From the NCBI GenBank assembly GCA_019918135.1, contig WBZZ01003023.1, forward strand, positions 71,606 through 135,605: a DNA stretch of 64,000 nucleotides, read 5' to 3'. The DNA is from Paulinella micropora. Taxonomy: Eukaryota; Cercozoa; Imbricatea; Euglyphida; Paulinellidae. The notes under the pieces are model-generated. The model was not told the DNA's origin, made no database searches, and saw only the letters and a program-made list of their open reading frames with translations. The position numbers and the translations under genes were made by a program. Positions 31,201-40,097 of this stretch are shown here, one piece after another (the first letter of the stretch is position 1; every line of letters begins with the position of its first letter).

Positions 31201-32807
31201 AAAGACTGCAGACAACGTCCAGCAAAGCTCCTCGACCAAATCAGGCGGCACCAAGAAGAAATCAGGAAATACAAGGAGTCCAAGGAAGTCTCGGGCGCTA
31301 GCAAGCTCGCGCAACGGGCCGAACAGGCACAGCAGAAAGTCACCGAGCTCAAGGAAGCGGCGGTAGAGGCCGTGCCACCCACTCTGCCGCCCGAAGAAAA
31401 GAAGCGGCTGGTGCACACGGCCAGCGCAGAGGAGTTCAGCGCGTTCGTTAAGAGGTCGGGCATGGTAGACTTTATGAAGAACACCCTCGAGCGCGAGAAG
31501 GGCAGCTTCCCGCAGGGGAGCGGCCTGGACAAGGCCTGGGAGTGGGCGCAGAGCCAAGTCGTGCCCGTCTTCACGCACGGCCCGACGTGGGGCAGGCGGT
31601 GGGCGAAGGCCTTGTGACGCAGCCCAGCATCGTCAGCGGCTTCAAGGCCTTGTTCCAGGGCCTGTTTGCCAGAGGCTGGCTCCAGTCCCGGGGTCTCGCG
31701 GTCGGCGCCGCCACGGGCGTGCCCGCGCGAGTGGCCGCCGGTGTCGGCGGGCCGGTGTCGGCGGGCCGGTGCGTCGTCAGGGCAACGGAGGGGTAGAGAA
31801 CAGCGACGGGAGCGGTGCTGGCGTGCTGGTAGCTGCTGGCAACGAGGCATACGGCAGCAACACCTCTGCTGGCAAAGTCTTTGGCGTGGGCCAGCCCGGC
31901 GGCGGCGACGACTCTACGTGGCTCGGGGGTGCAGGATCAGACTATAGCCAAGGTGCCAACAATAACCAAGCGTACTTTAAGGATGCCGCGCCCATGGACA
32001 TGGAATCAGCACCGGACAGAGAGCTGGACACCAAGCAAGCTGAGCAGGAACTCTTGTATTATGCCATGAACGGGAAAGCTCTGCCCAAAGGCCACGAGGG
32101 AGAGCCTGAACATGCTGCGCGTGGGCATCCTGGAGGCCGTGCGCAAGCGAAACATGGGCGTCAACGACAGAGAGCTGCTCGACAAGGTCCGGGGCAAGCC
32201 CGAAGAAGCCAAGGCCTTCCTGCGCCAGGGGACCGAGCGTGTCATCGAGAGCATCGATATCCTCCAGGATCCCGAGAACAGGCAAAAGTACAAGGACAAC
32301 CTGGCCGTCAGGTACTTGGCCAACTTGGTGCTGACCGCCACGGCCAAGGGCACGGAGGCGGACCTGGACTACAAGATCTTCCCTGACTGGCTAAAAGAGC
32401 TGCCCGAGAAGGACGTGCAAATTCTCACCAGCCAGAAGCTCACCTTTGAAGAGCGGCTCAAGGTAGTCCGAATGGCGCTGGCGTACGGCACCGACGAGTG
32501 GCACGACCAGAAGCTCGTCACCAGCCTCAACGAGGAGCCCTCTATCCCGTTGTTCGAGGAGCTGCTGGAGCGCAAGACACGGAGCCAAGGACCCGTGGGC
32601 CCAACCGAGAAATCGCGCACGCTGCACGAAATGATCGAAAAGGCCTCCGAGCGCATCCAGGCGGAGGGCGGAAGGGGCAAAAAGCTGATGAAGGAATGGC
32701 ACAAGGTTTTGTCTAAGCTAGGCATCAAGCTCGTGAAGCTAAACAGCAAGAGAAAGGACATGGCAGAACCAAGTAGTGCGCCGAACAAGAAGCGGAAGAA
32801 CAATTGA
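28210..32807 (+). CDS. Giant RS-rich/coiled-coil protein, multiply broken
   Basis: About 1,530 codons from ATG 28210. Residues 1-65 are basic and mixed; residues 66-135 are a Ser-Pro-Arg repeat region (RSPSPSPPRSRSCSASPP). An acidic Gly-rich linker follows, then about 900 residues of near-continuous coiled coil with heptads rich in Ala, Glu, Gln, Lys and Arg. The C-terminal 250 residues are globular and helical (LTFEERLKVVRMALAYGTDE) and end in a nuclear-localisation-like PNKKRKNN. Breaks: shifts near 28600, 31220, 31595, 31780 and 32090, and in-frame TAG at 29105-29107 and TAA at 30362-30364. Protein-like sequence resumes immediately after each. Either an error-rich or decaying gene, or a cluster of shorter ones. 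A scaffold or virion-core role is likely from position and structure (inference). Confidence 0.6.
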
Positions 32808-32849
32808 TTCCTTTTTGTTGTTGTAAGTTTGTCATTAAAAAAAGCCTGG

Positions 32850-33113
32850 ATGCACCACTTGCAGAGCTTCAACCCGCAGCTCGCGCTAGCGCTAGGCAAA
32901 CTGAACGAAAAGGAACTGAGGCAGGCCGGCCGCAAGTGGCAGAAAGAGGCACAGGCCGAACAGAAAGTGCTCGAGGCCCTGCACAACACGGTCGAGGAGG
33001 CGCCGCTCGAAAAGATCTTCCCGCCGCCCAAGGTGCAGGACGCACAGATCCTGCTGAAAATCTCGCCCGAACAGGCCAGGCAGTGCGAAGCGGCCCTGAA
33101 CGGCGCCAAGTAA
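32850..33113 (+). CDS. Small helical orphan
   Basis: 87 residues from ATG 32850 (MHHLQSFNPQLALALGKLNE). Helical throughout, with KIFPPPKVQDAQILLKISP near the end. First of a run of small plus-strand genes spaced 30-60 bases apart, each preceded by an AT-rich stretch. Family not recognised; minor virion component is a guess from neighbours. Confidence 0.6.
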   Translation: MHHLQSFNPQLALALGKLNEKELRQAGRKWQKEAQAEQKVLEALHNTVEEAPLEKIFPPPKVQDAQILLKISPEQARQCEAALNGAK

Positions 33114-33164
33114 CAAAAAAAAGAATTATTCTCTGGTAGCCCTTTTTAAACAAAACGAAGAACA

Positions 33165-33786
33165 ATGGCCGCCCCACAACGAGGACCCGTGCGCCTGGCG
33201 ACTACCACCGACGAGAAGTCGGGCGCGCACCTCAACGATGCAGTGGAGCACGGTACGCAGACCGACCCCGTGGTCAAGACCGATGCCCTGGCCACTTCCA
33301 GTATTATTGACTCTGCGCTCAACGGGATCCCCGAGGCCCAGCTGGATGACACGACGCGCCACATGAAGGGCATCGCCCAGCGCTTGAGCAAGAACAGCCT
33401 GTCATCGTGGTACAAGGGTGCAGTTCTACTTGTCGGTACCGCCTACGAGATCGACGCAGTCTACGGGGAGGACTTCACGAATGCCAACTGCTACTTTGGG
33501 GAACGAGGGGTTCGCGGTCAGATGAGGCCCTGGCTCACTGAATTGCGGAGGTCGTACGGAAACGACTGGAATGGTAAGTGACGTGTTTTCCGGGCGTGGT
33601 TAACCGCTGTTGTCTGTTATAGGTTGTATGCAGGCCGCCAGAATGATCGAAGAGTACCAGGCCTCGAAAATGCGTGACGAGCAGTGGAGCCGCATCCCTT
33701 CGGTCTCTGCCTTCGAGCGCGAGGACGGCAACGTGCGCGGCTGGGTCGGCATCAACAGGGCCAGCAACGAGCCCTTGGGCTTCTAA
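33165..33786 (+). CDS. Spliced orphan in the morphogenesis module
   Basis: Exon 1 (33165-33573) starts MAAPQRGPVRLATTTDEKSG and ends in NDWN; exon 2 (33623-33786) continues GCMQAARMIEEYQASKMRD and ends VRGWVGINRASNEPLGF. The 49-base intron has the textbook donor GTAAGT. Total about 190 residues, no TM segment. Without splicing the protein would stop two codons later. The family is not recognised. It sits between small structural-type genes. Confidence 0.7.
33574..33622 (+). other. Predicted 49-base intron, phase 1
   Basis: Donor GTAAGTGACG, acceptor CTGTTATAG. Best donor match to the general eukaryotic consensus in the window. Confidence 0.8.
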
Positions 33787-33830
33787 AAAAAGAAAGTTGT
33801 GTTTCTTTAATAATAGTATGTGTATAAGGG

Positions 33831-34494
33831 ATGGACCCTTTTGCTAATCTCGAGCCACCGGCCGCGGAAGAAGGCAAGCAAGAGCTACCACCAGAACAGG
33901 AGGCGGCCGCTCCTCTTCCGGCTCAGCCCCCCTCCCAAGAAAAGACGACGCGTGGCCAAAGAACGCCAGCCACCGCCGCTGACGCAGCAACGGTTCGAGG
34001 AGGCTGACGCAGTGCCCTTGCGCGACGACCCTGCCTACCGGCTCCTGTGCGCCTACGGCAAATCGGAGCTGATTGCGCCCAAGCTCAAAAAAGCGGGGAT
34101 ACCCTGCGAGCCACGGGCGCTGCGCAAGGTGGCCCGCGCGCGTTTGCCCACGATCTTGGAGGAGGCCGAAGAGGCACTGGACGACTCGGCCGTGGACCAG
34201 ATGTCCAACGTGGCCCTGAAGCAAGGGCTGACGTGCCTCGAGCGCCTGGTGTCGAGCTGCACGCGCTACCAGATCTCCGGCACGACCGACGAGTGCTTTG
34301 CCAACGAACGGTGGCTCTTCTTGCTCGAGCGCGCCAAACTCAAGGCCGGCATCGGCATGACGAGGCTCGACCCCGTCACCGAGCTGGCCTTGATCACGGC
34401 CCAAAGTGCAGCCATCGCACACGCCCGCAACACCTCTGTCGCACTAGCAGCAGTAGACCTAGACACCCCAGCCCCTCTGACTGTAAATCAATAA
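33831..34494 (+). CDS. Pro-rich leader plus helical domain, orphan
   Basis: ATG 33831 gives MDPFANLEPPAAEEGKQELP, an acidic Pro-rich leader. Near 33945 a one-base shift enters the frame that carries KKRRRVAKERQPPP and then a helical domain (LRDDPAYRLLCAYGKSEL, ALKQGLTCLERLVSSCTRY) to 34494. About 220 residues. An alternative non-ATG start at 33820 keeps the second frame but gives a less protein-like leader. Family not recognised. Confidence 0.55.
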
Positions 34495-34500
34495 AAAAAT

Positions 34501-34514
34501 ATTAAATTCTGTGG
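34501..34514 (+). promoter_or_regulatory. Candidate late promoter/boundary motif (ATTAAATTCTGTGG)
   Basis: Sits 28 bases before ATG 34542. Similar words precede other genes of this module: TTAAAACTTGTGG at 35028-35040, TTTTAATCTTGCGC at 35586-35599, TTTATTTTCTGGTTG near 35922-35936 and TTTAAATCTTGTTG at 42534-42547. Shared form: A/T-rich stretch then TTAAAnCTTGTGG. Function is inference. Confidence 0.4.
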
Positions 34515-34541
34515 CGCTGTTTTTTAATACGGAGGAAAAAG

Positions 34542-35012
34542 ATGGACGAGATTGCAGGGACCGTCAGCGACACTTTCAGCATGGAGAACATCGCGCGCAG
34601 TGCTACTGCCGCGACGTTCGCCTACTTTGCGACGCCGGTACTAGTGCAAAAGGACGCCCCCGTCTCTTTCGCGGCCGTGCCTGGGCTCAGCGGCGTGACC
34701 GTCAGCAAGTCGGTAGGCATGGCCATCATTGCGGCCGCAACGACCACGGTCGTGGACCTGCTGCAGTCCCGTGTGCTCAATTCAACGCAGGAGGGCCGAC
34801 TGGCCCGTTACCCTTCCTTGACCCTGCACGTGGTTGGTGGTGGTTTGATCTACAGCGTGCTGCCAGGCCTGTTGGCGGGCGGCGGCATGAGCATGGCGCC
34901 TGGTGACACGGGCAAGCAACTCTTTATGCTTGGCGCGCTCTCAGAAATCGTGTCACAATACGCCTACGAAAACTACCTGAACCCGGCCGGCGAGGGCCAC
35001 TACCGCTTCTAA
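34542..35012 (+). CDS. Multi-span membrane protein
   Basis: 156 residues. At least three hydrophobic segments: ATAATFAYFATPVLV, VGMAIIAAATTTVVDLL and LHVVGGGLIYSVLPGLLAGG. Ends with a polar YLNPAGEGHYRF. Resembles in style the small virion membrane proteins of internal-membrane dsDNA viruses. Not recognised by family. Unbroken, preceded by the candidate promoter motif. Confidence 0.65.
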   Translation: MDEIAGTVSDTFSMENIARSATAATFAYFATPVLVQKDAPVSFAAVPGLSGVTVSKSVGMAIIAAATTTVVDLLQSRVLNSTQEGRLARYPSLTLHVVGGGLIYSVLPGLLAGGGMSMAPGDTGKQLFMLGALSEIVSQYAYENYLNPAGEGHYRF

Positions 35013-35055
35013 AAAGAGGCAAAAAATTAAAACTTGTGGTCCTTCACTTAAGAAG

Positions 35056-35349
35056 ATGACCACGACTGTCGTGACACCGGAAGAAGCCCTGGCCGTGTGG
35101 GGAATCCTGGTCTTTGTGCTAGCGGTCCTGCTGGTGCTGCTGAGAAGAGCGAGAAAAAAGCCACCCGCCGTCGACCTAGACGCCTACGTGCCGCTTGACG
35201 ATGTCCTCCCCCCAGCAGACCAAGAGACAAGCGCTGGCGCAGCTGTTCGGTGCGCTGGAGATGGTGTTCCAAAAGTACGGGCTGTTGCGAATCCAGGAGA
35301 TCAAGGAACTGAAGCAGCTGCAGAGACTAGGTCTGGAACAGCAGGTTGA
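35056..35349 (+). CDS. Single-pass membrane protein
   Basis: 97 residues. One TM segment at residues 15-29 (GILVFVLAVLLVLL) followed by RRARKK and a short acidic domain (VDLDAYVPLDDVLPPADQ). The last 45 residues overlap the next gene in another frame and may not be genuine if a stop was lost through an indel. Type III small virion membrane protein by appearance. Confidence 0.6.
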   Translation: MTTTVVTPEEALAVWGILVFVLAVLLVLLRRARKKPPAVDLDAYVPLDDVLPPADQETSAGAAVRCAGDGVPKVRAVANPGDQGTEAAAETRSGTAG

Positions 35350-35580
35350 GGCCGTACAGAAATGGTTCTTGCCTGCCTGGAAGGACGGAAAGCTCGCTGA
35401 TTTGTGCGCTCCGAGGCCGGAATCTGGGCCGAGCTCGCCTGCAAGTTCCGCGCGCCCACGCAGCAGCTCCAGCAGCTGCAGCAGCGCCTCGTGGCTAAAA
35501 GACAGTTGTGCCAGGACCAAGCCTTCCTTGGCGAAATTGCTGCTCTCTTGGCCAAAAATATGCACGGTCATTACGTATGA
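35201..35580 (+). CDS. Small Gln-rich helical protein
   Basis: About 125 residues from ATG 35201 (MSSPQQTKRQALAQLFGALE). Amphipathic helices and a Gln/Leu-rich stretch (TQQLQQLQQRLVAKRQL). A one-base shift near 35400 is required; the second frame then ends at 35580 (LLAKNMHGHYV). The original frame would instead run to 35614 with an unnatural Ser-rich composition. Start overlaps the preceding gene. Family not recognised. Confidence 0.5.
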
Positions 35581-35634
35581 AAAAATTTTAATCTTGCGCA
35601 CGAACGTTTTTTAAATATACCGCCGCGGAAAGAA

Positions 35635-35914
35635 ATGACCAAGCGAGCCCGCGAACGCCGGACGGCCAAAAAGTCAGCCAAGAAAGAAGAAAAGCAAGAG
35701 AAGGAGACTGCCAAGCTGGAGGCGAAGAAAGAGAAGGAGGACGAGCAGCCGCCAAGCGCGCGCGCATCGGCCGGCGCAAGTACGAAGACCGAGAGAACAA
35801 GCTGCACAACAAGGAGGACAGGCAGAAGACTGCGCGGACGATGGGCGTGACCGTGCCGCTCGCGGTCGGGGCCGTGGCGATCTCGGCCGCCGTGCTCACG
35901 TCGGGCAAAAAATA
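35635..35914 (+). CDS. Basic protein with C-terminal TM helix
   Basis: About 92 residues from ATG 35635: very Lys/Glu-rich first half (KKSAKKEEKQEKETAKLEA), basic middle (KRARIGRRKYEDRENK), and a C-terminal hydrophobic segment (VPLAVGAVAISAAVLTS) before the stop. A one-base shift near 35750 joins the halves. Tail-anchored topology suggested. Lies directly upstream of the capsid gene. Confidence 0.5.
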
Positions 35915-35967
35915 AATAAATTTATTTTCTGGTTGCCTTATATATTAATCAAACCAACACCGAGACG

Positions 35968-37781
35968 ATGTTCGGCACAAGCAAGCGAACGTGGCATCAG
36001 GGGCCTGTAGTGACCGGACCTAATAAGAAGGCCAGGCTCGTAGACTCCCAGGAGCGCGACGCCAAGACCGGCGCCTTGGTCGTGACCGCCACGAACCATA
36101 TCGTCAAGAGGCCTACCCGCCCAGTGTGGACACAGATCATCATGACACCCAAGCCCAACACGGCCGCCGTGGACAACACCGCGTACTTCTCGTTTATTCT
36201 TGAAAACCGCGCGGCGGGCGCCATCGAGGACGCCACCCTTCGCTTCGAGATCAAGTTCGCGGCCGGTAGCCCGCAGCCGACCGACTCGCGTGTCCTGCCC
36301 GTGACCCAGTGGTGGGATCGCATCGAATGCTACTACGGCGACGTTTTGCACCTGCTGATGAACACCCTGAGCCAGGAGGCGCTGTCGAGCATCAACGACA
36401 TGCTCAACCAGGACAAGTACGGTCGCCCGAGCTCGCGCACGTGGCGCAGTGGCGACGTCCAGCATTTCTACTTGCCCATCGTGCACCTGTTTTTGGCCGG
36501 CATGGACTTGGACCTGAGCCACCTTAACGGAGACCTAGAAATACGCTTCTACGCCAAGGGCTCGATCTTTGTCGAGAGAGCGCATTGACCGTGCCGTGTA
36601 CCGCGACGCTGGAGGAAGTGCGCTGGACTCCTCGTCCACGCTCTTGCCCAACGGCCTGCTGGTGGGCAAGCACCCCGACAAGATCGGCAAGGTCGTGCAG
36701 CATCGCTACTTGGACTTTGTTCAGTTTATCGACCACGGCCGCGAGATGTTGCCGTCGAGCAGAGTCTCGGTGAACCTCGACCAGTTCAACCATCAATCCG
36801 GAGCGTTGTTTGTGTACCTGCGGCGTTCGGGCAGCCAGGGCGTGGCCTACGACGCGGGCGCGGTCACCTACTACCCGCAGTACGCCTACGACTCGACCGG
36901 TCGGCTGTTCAAGGGCGAAGCGCTCGGCGACGACGCGACGATCGATTTGGAAGGTACTGATCTCAGTGTGTTTTTTTCGGTATGCATCGATGTGTGCTGT
37001 CCATCGTTTAGATGTACAAGGGCGCAGCCAGCTTGGGCAAGGAGTGGCAGTGGACGAGCGTTACTTCAGAGAGCACACTGCCAACGAGCTGTTCAACGAA
37101 GTCTTTGCGGCCAACAACAATGTCTACGTCATCCCGTTCTCGCACGATCTGCGCGCCATGTTAGACGGAGAGATGAACGGGTTCAAGGTGTTCCAAGGCG
37201 CCAGAGAACGGCTGGTGTTCAACACGGCGCCCGCGCCCGTCGAGACCACGCTGGAACTCGCGCCACAGGGCACCATCACGTTGAACAACAACAACCGCCT
37301 CATCCTCAAGTACGACGGGGTGGTGCTGGCCATTGCCGATATCGACGGGGATGCCGGCTACACTGGCGCGGCGGTCGGCTCCAGCCAGTGGCATTACTCT
37401 TTCGACGACGTCGGTGCCTGGACCAAGATCAACGCGCTGCTGGCGAACAGCAGCTACCTGAAGAGCAAGGGTATCAGGATCTCGCTCGCGAGCGCAGGCG
37501 GCACGGCCGCCGACTTCAGCAATAACAACGTGGTCGCTACTTTTACGGATCGATCAGATCAGCCCTTGATCTGCGACAAGGACGAGCTGCTCCGGTTCAC
37601 GATCGCGCTGGGCGACACGACGGCGGCCGACCAGGCAGTGAAGGAGTTCCTCCCGAAGACCTACACTCGCGGCAAGCGCGGTTGCCGCAGCGGGATCTAC
37701 GACATCTGCATCTACTCGGCCTTCTTCCGACACCTGCGCGAAGGGCACGGGCGCCTGGAGGCCGCGGCGGTGCACAACTAA
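35968..37781 (+). CDS. Probable double-jelly-roll major capsid protein, spliced
   Basis: About 580 residues from ATG 35968. The N-terminus is basic, then a beta-rich region: WTQIIMTPKPNTAAVDNTA, LRFEIKFAAG, WWDRIECYYGDVLH, and YLPIVHLFLAGMDLDLSHL followed by EIRFYAKGSIF, the arrangement seen at the first jelly roll of polinton/virophage/giant-virus MCPs. A one-base shift near 36575 is needed. The second half has the strands of a second jelly roll (VNLDQFNHQSGALFVYLRRS; LILKYDGVVLAIADIDG) and ends GIYDICIYSAFF. An intron at 36954-37011 keeps the frame. The assignment rests on strand pattern, length, and position among ATPase, penton-like and fibre genes, not on an alignment. It would form trimeric hexons of an icosahedral capsid. 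Confidence 0.72.
36954..37011 (+). other. Predicted 58-base intron in capsid gene, phase 1
   Basis: Donor GTACTGATC, acceptor CATCGTTTAG. Without splicing the upstream frame degenerates into Arg/Cys-rich sequence. Confidence 0.65.
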
Positions 37782-37856
37782 AACACCAGGAGGGAGAAAA
37801 GCGTTTTTTTTTTTAAAAAATTAAAAGGCAATAGAGTTGTGAGCAAAAAGACACAA

Positions 37857-38009
37857 ATGGAACCGCTCGTGGCCGCGATCGTCGCCATTGGTGTAATAGG
37901 AGTGGTCGGGTATATACTTATCGTATATTTTCCCGTCAGGTGTCCCGATGAAGTAGAGCAGGTGGCACCGGTGGCACCGGCCGGCCCGCCGGTACACCGG
38001 ATGATTTGA
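37857..38009 (+). CDS. 50-residue single-pass membrane protein
   Basis: ATG 37857 to TGA 38007-38009. Residues 5-24 are hydrophobic (VAAIVAIGVIGVVGYILIVY), followed by a polar tail with Pro/Val (VEQVAPVAPAGPPVHR). AT-rich promoter-like sequence lies immediately before it. Placed right after the capsid gene, where several varidnaviruses have tiny membrane proteins. Not recognised. Confidence 0.6.
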   Translation: MEPLVAAIVAIGVIGVVGYILIVYFPVRCPDEVEQVAPVAPAGPPVHRMI

Positions 38010-38071
38010 ATTCTCTTGCTTCAAAAGAAAAAGCGAAACGGTCGCGGCCGTGACACTGCCACAAAACAGAC

Positions 38072-39135
38072 ATGAGCGAACCACCAAAGAAGAAGGCTAA
38101 GACCAATCGCAAACCGCTTTGCCGTGACTGCCCACTGGATGCCAAAAAACATGCTACCTACAAAGACGAGACGGGCGCCAAGTACAGGCTATGTACTGTG
38201 CACGCTAAGGCCAGAGGCACGTTCACCATGAGAAGTCCTTGCACCGACTGCCCCGATAACTGGAAACGTGAGGCGGCTTACAGGGACGAAGCTGGTCGTC
38301 CAAATAGGCTATGCGCGGCACACGCAAAAGTCAGAGGCACACACACAGTACAGAAACCGTGCATTGCATGCCCGTCTGGCGCCAAGCTCGACGCAAGCTT
38401 CAAGGACAGCGAGGGCAACCCAAACAAGCTGTGCTCCAAACACGCGCGAGCAAAGGGCTCGTATGTCGTACGGTCTCCGTGCGTCGATTGCCCGGAGGAC
38501 GCCAAGCTCCAAGCAAACTACCCGGACGAAGAAGGCCATTCTGCCAAGCTATGTGCTATACACGCCGAAGCCAGGGGCACATACACTGTACAGAGGCCAT
38601 GCATCGACTGTCCCGAGGACGACAAGATTGACTCATGCTATAAGGGCGAGAGCGGCAAACCAGGCAGGCTATGTGCGCGCCATGCCTTTCTGAGCGGTCT
38701 CATCCCTCGGCCGAAAGCCGGCACGTCCGTTGTCGCATGCCTGGCATGGGACAGGCTCGAAGAACAAGGATGGGACATCCAACACGTGCATTTTTGCCGT
38801 GGCGAGGAGGAGACGACGGGAAGCGAGTTCAAGGTGCCTGGACCACGCAAGTACAGATTAGATGGATATGACGAGGAACGCAACGTGGGGTTTGAATTCA
38901 TGGGCAACGCGTGGCACGGCTACCCGCCCGAGCACCCGAAACACAACGAGCGGTCGCCCACGCTCAAGCGGCTCAACAGTGTACTGTACAAGGAAACGAT
39001 GCTGCGCCTCGCTTCAATCAAGGACTCGATGCCGGCTGGGTTAAATTGTATTATATCTGGGAGCACGAATTTGAAAAGATCCGGCACAAACCGATGGCGG
39101 ATGTCACTACAGTGTTAAGCGAGTTTACTGATTAA
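38072..39135 (+). CDS. Five EsV-1-7-like zinc repeats fused to a Vsr-like nuclease domain
   Basis: About 355 residues. After a basic leader, five tandem 36-residue repeats follow the pattern C-x2-C-P-x19-C-x2-H (CRDCPLDA to LCTVHA; CIDCPEDD to LCARHA), resembling the cysteine motif EsV-1-7 of brown algae and their viruses but with different spacing. The C-terminal domain has LDGYDEERNVGFEFMGNAWH and, after a one-base shift near 39025, GWVKLYYIWEHEFEK, as in PD-(D/E)xK / very-short-patch-repair-like endonucleases of phages and giant viruses. The repeats probably bind DNA or protein and target the nuclease. May be a homing-type or replication-associated nuclease (inference). Alternative: the unshifted frame ends at 39118 without the YIWE motif. 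Confidence 0.65.
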
Positions 39136-39185
39136 AAAAAGAATCTTCTAACGCCCTTATCTAAACAAAGGACAAAGGCAAAAAG

Positions 39186-39536
39186 ATGTCTTCCAACTGC
39201 GCGACTTGTGGACATGCTACCACTGCTGCCGCTCCTGCCAAACAGAAGAAACCCAGAGCACCGTCCGCGTATAACAGTTTTTTTAAGGTCAGTCTTTTTC
39301 TCTTTCGAAACTATTGTTGATATTTTTTTGTCCAAACCTAGGACCAGATGGCTACGCCCGAAGTCAAGGCCATGCAGCACAAGGAACGCATGAAGTACAT
39401 CAGCGAGAAGTGGAACGAGCAAAAGTCGAAGCATGCTACTCCTGCGTCTGCCGTCGCTGAACACCCACCGGCACAGGCACAGGCTCAGAGCAACGCACTG
39501 CCGGCTGGACGCCCTGTCCTCGTGCGTTCGATCTAA
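39186..39536 (+). CDS. YABBY/HMG-like DNA-binding protein, spliced
   Basis: About 98 residues. Exon 1 (39186-39287) has a CATCGH zinc-type knuckle and KKPRAPSAYNSFFK; exon 2 (39342-39536) continues DQMATPEVKAMQHKERMKYI and SEKWNEQK. Together this is the short YABBY/HMG-box-like module found in several giant-virus groups, which bends or binds DNA. Intron of 54 bases sits exactly between FFK and DQM. Its 3' end overlaps the convergent resolvase frame. Confidence 0.75.
39288..39341 (+). other. Predicted 54-base intron, phase 0
   Basis: Donor GTCAGTC, T-rich body, acceptor AAACCTAG. Splits the YABBY-like motif, so correct splicing is needed for function. Confidence 0.75.
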
Positions 39537-40051
39537 CCAGTGCACAGAACGCGAGACCAAAGGCATCCGAGAGGTGCTCGTTTTCGCTGAGGCCTATAGT
39601 CACGCATTGTACATTAAAAGACTCGCTGAGATTCTGGGCCAGAACCCTTGACTGTAACTTGAATTTGCCCTTGATCCGTCCGGACATGACCGGTGTCAAC
39701 GAGAAAAAGCAGGAAAACTTGAATGAACTCTGATAGTAGAGTAGCTCCTTGGCACCGAGTGCCAGCATCGTTGCTCCGGCCGCTGCTTGAATTAAGAGGT
39801 TGTCCGGATTGGTATTTGCTCTCCCGAACACTTGGTCCTCCACCACGCAGACGTCAGCGTTGTACAGTTCATCGATCGCGTGCAAGCACGCTGACAGCGA
39901 TTTTGTTTTGAACGAGTCGGTGTCGTCCTGTCTGGCGATGTCTAGCACGCTGGCATAGGTGACGGTGATGGCGTTGGTGCTGTTGTCCTTTGTGAGCACA
40001 ACCACACCAAGATTTCGCAGCCCGGGGTCTATTGCTACCACTTTTTTTCAT
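39436..40051 (-). CDS. RuvC-like Holliday junction resolvase (poxvirus A22 type)
   Basis: About 200 residues. The N-terminal motif VAIDPGLRNLGVVVL supplies the first Asp; VCVVEDQVFGRANTNP the Glu; ENEHLSDAFGLAFCAL the C-terminal acidic residue, all of the RNase H-fold. It cuts four-way junctions so replicated concatemers can be resolved. A run of seven A (six would be in frame) separates ATG 40051 from this frame; the frame otherwise begins with GTG at 40041. A one-base length error in that run is the simplest explanation. The C-terminal 35 residues overlap the YABBY-like gene and may not be genuine; the true end is probably near 39540. Confidence 0.82.
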
Positions 40052-40097
40052 TTTTCTTCTCTCCCTTTTGTTTTAATACGAGACGAACTTTCTTTTT

